From Candidatus Babelota bacterium (GTDB lineage: Bacteria; JAGOBX01), in assembly GCA_017999075.1 (NCBI GenBank), contig JAGOBX010000045.1, forward strand, positions 1 through 13,363: 13,363 bases of DNA. The letters run 5' to 3'. Both the position numbers and the translations under genes were made by a program. Of the stretch, positions 1 through 5,288 are shown one piece after another. Numbering within the stretch: position 1 is the stretch's first letter; every line of letters starts with the position of its first letter. A model generated the notes under the pieces. It did not search any database, had not been told where the DNA came from, and worked only from the letters and a program-made list of their open reading frames with translations.

Positions 1-48
1 TTCAGGATCATAAATCCATCCGCAAGCATTGCATACATATTTTTTCAT
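1..48 (-). CDS. Rubredoxin (N-terminal 16 residues, cut by window edge)
   Basis: Read on the minus strand from the ATG at 48-46, the 16 codons give MKKYVCNACGWIYDPE. This is the classic rubredoxin N-terminus: a first CxxCG iron knuckle (C6, C9, G10) followed by the conserved Y-D-P-E. Rubredoxins are small (about 50-55 residue) one-iron electron carriers in the cytoplasm, common in anaerobes, where they feed oxygen- and superoxide-detoxifying enzymes or other redox partners. The second knuckle (CPxCG) lies outside the window, so a rubredoxin domain at the start of a larger protein such as rubrerythrin or a flavorubredoxin fusion cannot be excluded. The gene is divergent from the operon on the right and has its own strong ribosome binding site and candidate promoter. 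Confidence 0.88.
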   Translation of the reverse strand, partial: MKKYVCNACGWIYDPE

Positions 49-53
49 AATAA

Positions 54-60
54 CCCTCCT
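54..60 (-). promoter_or_regulatory. Ribosome binding site of the rubredoxin gene
   Basis: On the minus strand these bases read AGGAGGG, a near-perfect Shine-Dalgarno sequence, five bases ahead of the ATG at 48-46. It fixes the rubredoxin start. It is much stronger than the sites in front of most genes in the plus-strand operon. Confidence 0.85.
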
Positions 61-89
61 AAAGATTATATATTATTGCAATTATTTAA

Positions 90-118
90 ATAATAAAAAT
101 TGTTTAAATAAATTTCAA
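90..118 (-). promoter_or_regulatory. Candidate sigma70-type promoter for rubredoxin
   Basis: On the minus strand, TTGAAA (118-113) and TATTAT (95-90) are separated by exactly 17 bases. Each box matches the consensus at five of six positions. Transcription would start near base 83 and give a leader of about 35 bases before the ATG, which suits the well-placed ribosome binding site. The region is so AT-rich that chance matches are common, so this is a good candidate and not a certainty. Confidence 0.5.
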
Positions 119-119
119 T

Positions 120-171
120 AAAACTTCTAATCTTAAAATGCGATAAACATTTTTTAAACGTGAGAAGTTTT
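120..171. repeat. Nested inverted repeat just upstream of the rubredoxin -35 box
   Basis: AAAACTTCT at 120-128 pairs perfectly with AGAAGTTTT at 163-171 (9 bp). Inside it, AAAATG at 135-140 pairs with CATTTT at 148-153 around a 7-base loop. It sits directly behind the candidate minus-strand promoter, so with that promoter it would not be transcribed and could be a protein-binding site. If transcription of either strand crosses it, it would form a weak AT-rich hairpin. It is not a convincing terminator: the stem is GC-poor and the flanking genes diverge. Confidence 0.45.
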
Positions 172-240
172 TCGATTTTTATAATATATTTATGCATTAA
201 TAATAATTATAATGATGTAAAATGCAATAAAAACTTTTTA
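135..240. repeat. Pair of 22-bp imperfect direct repeats, 84 bp apart
   Basis: Bases 135-156 and 219-240 match at 19 of 22 positions. Both begin AAAATGC, continue with an A-rich stretch and end in TTTTTA. The start-to-start distance is 84 bp, about eight helical turns, so both copies would face the same side of the DNA. The second copy contains a 7-bp palindrome (ATAAAAA at 227-233, one base, TTTTTAT at 235-241). They could be two copies of an operator between the divergent promoters. The low complexity of the DNA keeps confidence low. Confidence 0.35.
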
Positions 241-258
241 TGATTTTTTATGCTAAGG

Positions 259-288
259 AAAAATGAAAAATGAATACAGAAAAATGAA
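259..288 (+). repeat. Three copies of AAAAATGAA upstream of the operon -35 box
   Basis: The 9-mer AAAAATGAA occurs at 259-267, 266-274 and 280-288, with starts 7 and 14 bases apart, ending seven bases before the -35 box at 296. A-rich tracts here can act as an UP element for RNA polymerase, and iterated words can be activator sites. Chance occurrence in A-rich DNA is also plausible. Confidence 0.3.
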
Positions 289-295
289 TATTATA

Positions 296-324
296 TTGAC
301 AAATTAAAGTAAATTATAGATAAT
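296..324 (+). promoter_or_regulatory. Strong sigma70-type promoter of the long operon
   Basis: A perfect -35 box TTGACA (296-301) is followed, after exactly 17 bases, by GATAAT (319-324), which matches the TATAAT consensus at five of six positions. Transcription would begin near base 331, about 155 bases before the first gene. It is the best promoter match seen in the intergenic region. No second promoter of this quality was noticed downstream (a visual scan only), which fits a single operon-wide transcript. Confidence 0.72.
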
Positions 325-336
325 AGAAATGTTACT

Positions 337-359
337 GAATGGTTATTTGGCCATTTTTT
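337..359 (+). terminator. Weak terminator- or attenuator-like hairpin at the start of the leader
   Basis: AATGG (338-342) can pair with CCATT (351-355) around an 8-base loop; a G-U pair can extend it to base 337, and four further T's (356-359) follow. It lies within 30 bases of the predicted transcription start, where an attenuator or pause site would act. The stem is only 5-6 bp, so it would be a poor terminator unaided. Confidence 0.25.
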
Positions 360-474
360 GTAAAAATTATATATTGATAAGCAATAAGTTAATTTTGCAA
401 ATAAAGTATATGATTATAATATAAATCAGGAAACAGTTCCGAAATTTGTATTAAGGCAATATTATTATTTTTTT

Positions 475-481
475 GGAGGGG
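475..481 (+). promoter_or_regulatory. Ribosome binding site favouring the ATG at 486
   Basis: GGAGGGG lies four bases before the ATG at 486 and is the strongest Shine-Dalgarno match in the plus-strand operon. It supports the upstream start of the lipoprotein gene. The alternative ATG at 513 has only a short AGGG five bases ahead of it. Confidence 0.65.
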
Positions 482-485
482 CAGG

Positions 486-1427
486 ATGATTTTTATATTT
501 AAAAGGGATTTTATGAAAATAATTTTAATAATACTGATTTTAGTAAATTTGGCTGGATGTTCAACAGAAACTGAAAATTCAATTAATGAACAGTCAGATG
601 TTAAAAAAAATGAGGGAGTTAATGTACCTTCTGAACAGCAAAATAAAAAACTTAGTATGGCAGTAGTGCCTTCAAGCAATGCTATAGATTTGCAGACTGT
701 ATTGAAACCTCTGGTAAATTATCTTCATACCAAACTTGATTCGGTAGTTATTTTGAAATTTGCAACCAATTATGAACATATAGTTGATAAACTCGGGACA
801 GAATATGATTTTGCTTTAATGGGCGCATATTCTTATGTGGAATCACATAAAAAAAATCAAACTTTACCGCTTGTGAAATCAATAAGAAATGGAAAAGCAT
901 CATATAAAGGAATAATAATAACACATAAAGATTCTGGAATTAAATCAATAGCAGATATAAAGAATAAGAAAAAAATAAAAGCAGTTTTTACGGACAGGTA
1001 TTCCACTTCAGGATTTTTGTATCCTGCTGCCGACATAATAAAATCAGGAATAGATATCAACAAAGATTTGGAATTCAAATTCGTAAAAGGACATGATAAT
1101 GTAGTTAAAATAATTTCAGCTAAAGGAGCTGATATAGGAGCCTGCTACCAGGGAGCCGTAGAAAAATATTTAACTAAGGAAAAATCTGCAAATATAGTAA
1201 TTATAAAAGAAACAGACGAAATACCAGGAGATCCTCTTGTAATAGGTAAAAATATAATTGAAAATAAAGAATTAAAAGAAAAGATGCTTGAAGCGTTAGT
1301 TAGTTTAAAAGAACCGGCAATTCTTAATTCATTGGCTGGCGGCCTGGAAGGATATGCTGTTGCTGCAGATTCGGATTACGACAATTTGCGTGAAAAAATT
1401 AATTTAATAAATCAATATTTCAAATGA
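486..1427 (+). CDS. PhnD/SsuA-family substrate-binding lipoprotein
   Basis: A periplasmic-binding-protein-like lipoprotein of the phosphate/phosphonate-binding (PhnD, Pfam Phosphonate-bd) family. The N-terminus has a basic patch (KRDFMK), a hydrophobic stretch at about residues 12-22 and a lipobox L-A-G-C with the lipidated cysteine at C25. A polar linker follows to about residue 55, then the binding domain. Family signatures include DRYSTSGFLYP, which matches the D-x-x-S-T-S-G ligand loop, and IPGDPLVIG near the C-terminus. It is 313 aa from the ATG at 486, or 304 aa from the ATG at 513, which gives a tighter signal peptide. No ABC permease or ATPase follows. Instead its stop overlaps the start of a histidine kinase (ATGA at 1424-1427), so it is more likely a ligand-sensing partner of that kinase than a transporter component. 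The ligand cannot be read from sequence. Confidence 0.85.
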   Translation: MIFIFKRDFMKIILIILILVNLAGCSTETENSINEQSDVKKNEGVNVPSEQQNKKLSMAVVPSSNAIDLQTVLKPLVNYLHTKLDSVVILKFATNYEHIVDKLGTEYDFALMGAYSYVESHKKNQTLPLVKSIRNGKASYKGIIITHKDSGIKSIADIKNKKKIKAVFTDRYSTSGFLYPAADIIKSGIDINKDLEFKFVKGHDNVVKIISAKGADIGACYQGAVEKYLTKEKSANIVIIKETDEIPGDPLVIGKNIIENKELKEKMLEALVSLKEPAILNSLAGGLEGYAVAADSDYDNLREKINLINQYFK

Positions 1428-3511
1428 AAAAATATTTTATCTGGTTCCAAAAAAAAAATCGCGAGATAAGCGGTTCATTTTTATTTTTGTCATTATTTTT
1501 AACTGTAATACTTCTTTATATAATATTAAGTTTTTTTACAAGTTTATCATCACATTTTTTTTATTTATTTTTAATAATTGCTTTATTATTTTTTATTATA
1601 GATCCTTTTTTAAAATCAATTCTTCCGTCGGCTAAGGCAAATCTTCTTTTATTGGAAATATATGTTTTTTTCATACATTTTACAGTAGCGTATTCCGGAG
1701 ATAACAGCACGGCATTTTTCTTTTTGTATTTTATTCCTATTATATCAGGAGCTATGAGTTTCGGCATACGCGGGAGCGTGGCTACAACTCTGTTTATTTT
1801 TTTGCTGTATAATTTAAGTCCGGATCCTATAACCCGGAATATAATGTTATTCGGTCCTCAGGTTCAAGTGCATCTCCCTAAATTCATTGCATTGCTGATA
1901 ATAGCGATAATGCTTGGATTTTCAAGTGAGGAAAACAGAAAAGCTGAACAGCGGGCTTATGAAAGAATGTCAAAAATTGTTACGTTAAATGAAATTAAAA
2001 ACAGTTTAAAACTTGATTATGAACTCGGTTCAATATTAAAAGTTACGACAAATTCAATACTTAAAATAATGAACTGCAATGCGGCTTTGGGAATATTGTA
2101 TGATAATATGACTGGAGAAATTCTGGAAAAATACGAGCAGGATTTTGATTTGAACAGTCTTAATAAGGCGGTAATACGAGCCACTCAGGATTCGGAATTG
2201 TTTGGACCAAAAGACAAAATTATATCCTCGCCTGATTCAAAAAAAATAAGGAATATACTTAAAATAAACCTTCACATAGACAATGAACAGTATTTGATTA
2301 TATATTTGTCTAAGATGTACGAAAAAAATACGTTTAATGTCAGCGATATTGAACTTTTAAAAACGATAAAGGTATATCTTGAACTTTTATTTAAAAACAG
2401 AACTTTATATAAAAGAATAGAAAGTATAAAAGATTATCTGTATTTTACTTTTAAAAATCTGCCTCTTGGAATAATGATTTTAGATAATGATTTGAAAATT
2501 AAGTTTATTAACACTCAGGCGCTGCTGCTTTTAAAATATGATAATGAAAAAGATTTGACTGACAGGATTCTCGGAGAAGACATATACATATTTCCTGATA
2601 AAAAAATTCAATCAAAGATTGAAAATGAAGAATATATGTTTTTTCATAGAACTCAGCTTGTAGCTAAAAATCTTGAAGTTAAACAAATCGAATTGACTAC
2701 AGTAAAATTAAAAACTGAATACGGATTAATTAAAGGAATGATAGTTTCTTTTAATGATATAACTGAAATGAAACAAATGGAAGAAGAACTTAACAGACGC
2801 GACAGGTTATCATCGTTAGGAGAAATGGCTGCGGGTCTTGCTCATGAAATAAGGAATCCGCTTGGTTCTATAGAAGGTTTTGCGTCGCTTCTTGTAAAAG
2901 ATTATGCTGATTCTGCTGACAATGAAAAAAGCAGGATAGCTTCTAAAATAGTAGAAGGAGTTAATGATTTAAATAAGATTGTAACTGAATTTTTGAATTT
3001 TACAAATAAAATTCAATTGAAAAAACAAAATAAAAATATTATTGAGACTATTGAAAAATCGTTGCTTTACGCCAGAAAATCTATTGACGAAAATAAAATA
3101 AAAGTTGAAAAACAGTATTGCGCTCAGAAGATAATAGTTAATTACGACGAAGATAAAATAAGCCGTGTTTTATTAAACGTGATATTGAATGCGGTTGACG
3201 CATTATCTGACATTAGTGAACCGCTAATCAGCATCAGCGTAAGGATAAAAGAAAATAATATGGCATCAATGGAGTCTACTCTATGCTGCATAGATTTTTT
3301 TAATAATGGAGGGAATATTGATGAAAATGTAAAAAGTAAAATATTCAATCCTTTTTTTACCACAAAATCAAATGGAATAGGATTGGGATTGACTATTTCA
3401 CAGAAAATAATAGAAGAACATAACGGCAGAATAAATTTTAAAAATGAGAGGAATGGAGTAAAATTTACTATAGAATTACCTGTTGATAAAAGGTTTGTTT
3501 ATAAATCCTGA
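1424..3511 (+). CDS. Six-TM GAF/PAS sensor histidine kinase
   Basis: A membrane histidine kinase of 695 aa. Roughly six hydrophobic segments (about 17-38, 44-63, 73-91, 97-115, 117-131, 150-167) leave no large extracytoplasmic domain. They are followed by a GAF-like region (about 190-330), a PAS domain (about 342-450, ending in VSFNDITEMKQMEEEL), a HisKA domain with phospho-accepting H474 in LAHEIRNPLGS, and an HATPase_c domain with the N-box asparagine N589 (NAVDAL), IFNPFFTTK and the glycine-rich GIGLGL. The G1 box reads NNGGNI (627-632) in place of the usual D-x-G-x-G, a deviation found in some otherwise normal kinases. Its start overlaps the lipoprotein stop, which suggests that the lipoprotein supplies the external sensor. 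No response regulator is encoded in the window, so its partner is elsewhere. Translational coupling is likely because no Shine-Dalgarno stands out. Confidence 0.92.
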   Translation: MKKYFIWFQKKNREISGSFLFLSLFLTVILLYIILSFFTSLSSHFFYLFLIIALLFFIIDPFLKSILPSAKANLLLLEIYVFFIHFTVAYSGDNSTAFFFLYFIPIISGAMSFGIRGSVATTLFIFLLYNLSPDPITRNIMLFGPQVQVHLPKFIALLIIAIMLGFSSEENRKAEQRAYERMSKIVTLNEIKNSLKLDYELGSILKVTTNSILKIMNCNAALGILYDNMTGEILEKYEQDFDLNSLNKAVIRATQDSELFGPKDKIISSPDSKKIRNILKINLHIDNEQYLIIYLSKMYEKNTFNVSDIELLKTIKVYLELLFKNRTLYKRIESIKDYLYFTFKNLPLGIMILDNDLKIKFINTQALLLLKYDNEKDLTDRILGEDIYIFPDKKIQSKIENEEYMFFHRTQLVAKNLEVKQIELTTVKLKTEYGLIKGMIVSFNDITEMKQMEEELNRRDRLSSLGEMAAGLAHEIRNPLGSIEGFASLLVKDYADSADNEKSRIASKIVEGVNDLNKIVTEFLNFTNKIQLKKQNKNIIETIEKSLLYARKSIDENKIKVEKQYCAQKIIVNYDEDKISRVLLNVILNAVDALSDISEPLISISVRIKENNMASMESTLCCIDFFNNGGNIDENVKSKIFNPFFTTKSNGIGLGLTISQKIIEEHNGRINFKNERNGVKFTIELPVDKRFVYKS

Positions 3512-3524
3512 TAATAGAATAAAG

Positions 3525-5282
3525 ATGAAATGCATAAGACAATTTAACAATACAATATTGTTTAACAATGATCTGGAAATAGAAATAATTGACAATATAT
3601 CTTCATGTCTCGGAATAAGGCTGAAATCTAAAAATACAGTGATATTAGGTTTTTTAAATGCAGGAGATTTAAAAACTGTAAGAGAACCGAAACTGATAAT
3701 AAAATATATTGAGCGCTATTCTGCTTCGGGCCAATTACCTGGAGCTGCGAACCTTGAAGAAAATGTTTATTCACAAAAAAATTCTATTATAGAAAAACAT
3801 ATTACGCGTCAAATTTCGCCGCTGTTAAAAAAAAATAATTTTGATGTGGAAATTAATATTCTGCTTGAATCTGCAGACTATAAGTTTCCTTCTGATGCAT
3901 TATCAATGAATTGCGCGATGATATTATGCTATATATCAGGGCTGTTGGAAATTCCTTATTATGCAGGCAGGTTCTGCGTTATAGATTCGCATACAAAAAT
4001 TGAGCCTGAATTTAAGGATATCAAAAATTCCAAGTTTACGGCAATATTCGGGACAACTCAAAATAAAATAATTTTTCTTGAAGTTAACGGAATAGAATTT
4101 TCAGAATTTGAAATTGAAAATGTATTAAGAAAGATTGAAAAAGATATAACTGCATTTTTTGAGATATTAAATGATTTGAAAAAAAATGTTTCTGTAAAAT
4201 TAGGAGTTGAACGATTTACATCAAATGAAAAAAATGATTCAATAAAAAATCAAATAGAAAAAATTGTTACTGAAAACAGAGAACTGCTTGAAGGGATCTA
4301 TGTTTATGATACATATAAAATGAGAATATCAGAACTTACTAAATTATCTTCTATATTGTTAAAAAATGTTGAATTGACTGTGGATTTGAATAATGATGTA
4401 TATACGGACGTAAAAAAGTTTTATTATGATTGTTTTCTAAAAATGATTGTAAAAATAGTTAAAGAAAAATTGACCCAAAAAAAGCGGTTATATAATGATT
4501 ATATGAATAAATTGACCGGAATAGACGTGGAAATAATAAAAAATAGAAATACTGCTGTTTGCCGAATAAACCGTGAAATAACAGATACAGTAGTTTCTGT
4601 AACATCATTGATAACCGAAAAACGCATATTTAAAGAAAATGATAGAACAGAAAATATACCTAATGTAAAATTGGAAAAATTCATAAAAAAAACTGATGAT
4701 GTTGATTCCAAAAAAGAGAACAAATTTTATAATATCTCCAATTTTTTTGGTAATAACATAAATGTTATGCTTGGCGACAGAATTTTGCCTGATGAATTTA
4801 AACCTTTAAGATCGCTGCAAATAGAAACTGTTTTAAACAAGGTTGTTAATTATAAAAATTTATTTTCGCAGGAAAACGTTTACAGGATGGTGACAGAATA
4901 TATTTCAAGCGACGGATGTGAAATAAGTTCTCCTGTAAATGCTGTGAATATTTTAAAATATTATCATCCGGTAAATTTTTTTAAAGATATTTTTTTTGGA
5001 GATATTGTTTGCCTTGAATTTGCTTATCTGATAGAAGAAAATTATTTAATTTTGGAACCTGTATTTCTTGAAGAAACAGCTGCTGATTTACGAATATGCA
5101 TAGCAGGAGATTCTAATAATATTAAATTTATGAATTTAGTAACTAATACGTCAGGTATAGAAATATCAAAACTCACAAAAATAATAAAAGAATGTAAGAC
5201 TATTTTGAAAAATTATTTGCGAACGGTAGTTTCAAATATGAATAAAAATAAAAACAATTTATGTTACAGCATAAGGTTTTAA
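3525..5282 (+). CDS. Divergent PNPase-like protein lacking KH and S1 (predicted inactive)
   Basis: A polynucleotide phosphorylase homologue of 585 aa. Core 1 carries YIERYSASGQLPG (from residue 62), matching YQERTYAAGRIPG of E. coli PNPase, and RQISP (95-99), matching RPIRP. A helical region of about 205-315 follows, then a second RNase PH-like core from R321 that aligns without gaps to the start of E. coli core 2. The protein ends after core 2, with no KH or S1. Anchored on the A-G that follows the active site, the E. coli residues D486, D492 and K494 become E517, R523 and C525, and the phosphate-binding SSS becomes C-E-I (465-467). Phosphorolysis is therefore unlikely. The ATG at 3525 suits the family N-terminus; a TTG at 3483, inside the kinase gene, would add 14 residues. 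It lies 13 bases after the kinase stop and 6 bases before its paralogue. Canonical PNPase is near 700 aa. Confidence 0.85.
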   Translation: MKCIRQFNNTILFNNDLEIEIIDNISSCLGIRLKSKNTVILGFLNAGDLKTVREPKLIIKYIERYSASGQLPGAANLEENVYSQKNSIIEKHITRQISPLLKKNNFDVEINILLESADYKFPSDALSMNCAMILCYISGLLEIPYYAGRFCVIDSHTKIEPEFKDIKNSKFTAIFGTTQNKIIFLEVNGIEFSEFEIENVLRKIEKDITAFFEILNDLKKNVSVKLGVERFTSNEKNDSIKNQIEKIVTENRELLEGIYVYDTYKMRISELTKLSSILLKNVELTVDLNNDVYTDVKKFYYDCFLKMIVKIVKEKLTQKKRLYNDYMNKLTGIDVEIIKNRNTAVCRINREITDTVVSVTSLITEKRIFKENDRTENIPNVKLEKFIKKTDDVDSKKENKFYNISNFFGNNINVMLGDRILPDEFKPLRSLQIETVLNKVVNYKNLFSQENVYRMVTEYISSDGCEISSPVNAVNILKYYHPVNFFKDIFFGDIVCLEFAYLIEENYLILEPVFLEETAADLRICIAGDSNNIKFMNLVTNTSGIEISKLTKIIKECKTILKNYLRTVVSNMNKNKNNLCYSIRF

Positions 5283-5288
5283 TTTGAT

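Larger units (their letters stand above)
331..485 (+). other. Predicted 5' leader of the operon
   Basis: This non-coding, AT-rich stretch lies between the predicted transcription start and the first start codon. It holds a short hairpin with a T-run near its start (337-359), a tiny GGAA/TTCC stem (429-432 with 437-440) and the ribosome binding site at its end. No known riboswitch class (TPP, c-di-GMP and others) was recognised. The small ORF in the opposite strand here (389-679) is a shadow. Confidence 0.45.

Noticed and set aside
392-402. Palindrome-like ATTTTGCAAAT in the leader as an operator.
   Set aside because: It is short and imperfect, a single copy in AT-rich DNA, and downstream of the promoter. 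Not distinguishable from chance.
331-485. A TPP or c-di-GMP riboswitch in the leader, suggested by thiE and the GGDEF gene downstream.
   Set aside because: Neither the TPP conserved elements nor a GEMM-type core could be found by eye.
389-679. Minus-strand 96-codon frame across the leader and lipoprotein start.
   Set aside because: It has no recognisable protein features and no ribosome site, and it is antisense to a well-supported gene. The other minus-strand frames across the window are likewise shadows.
3483-3524. TTG start at 3483 for the first PNPase-like protein.
   Set aside because: It overlaps the kinase by 29 bases without a ribosome site. The ATG at 3525 gives a family-like N-terminus; the longer form remains possible.
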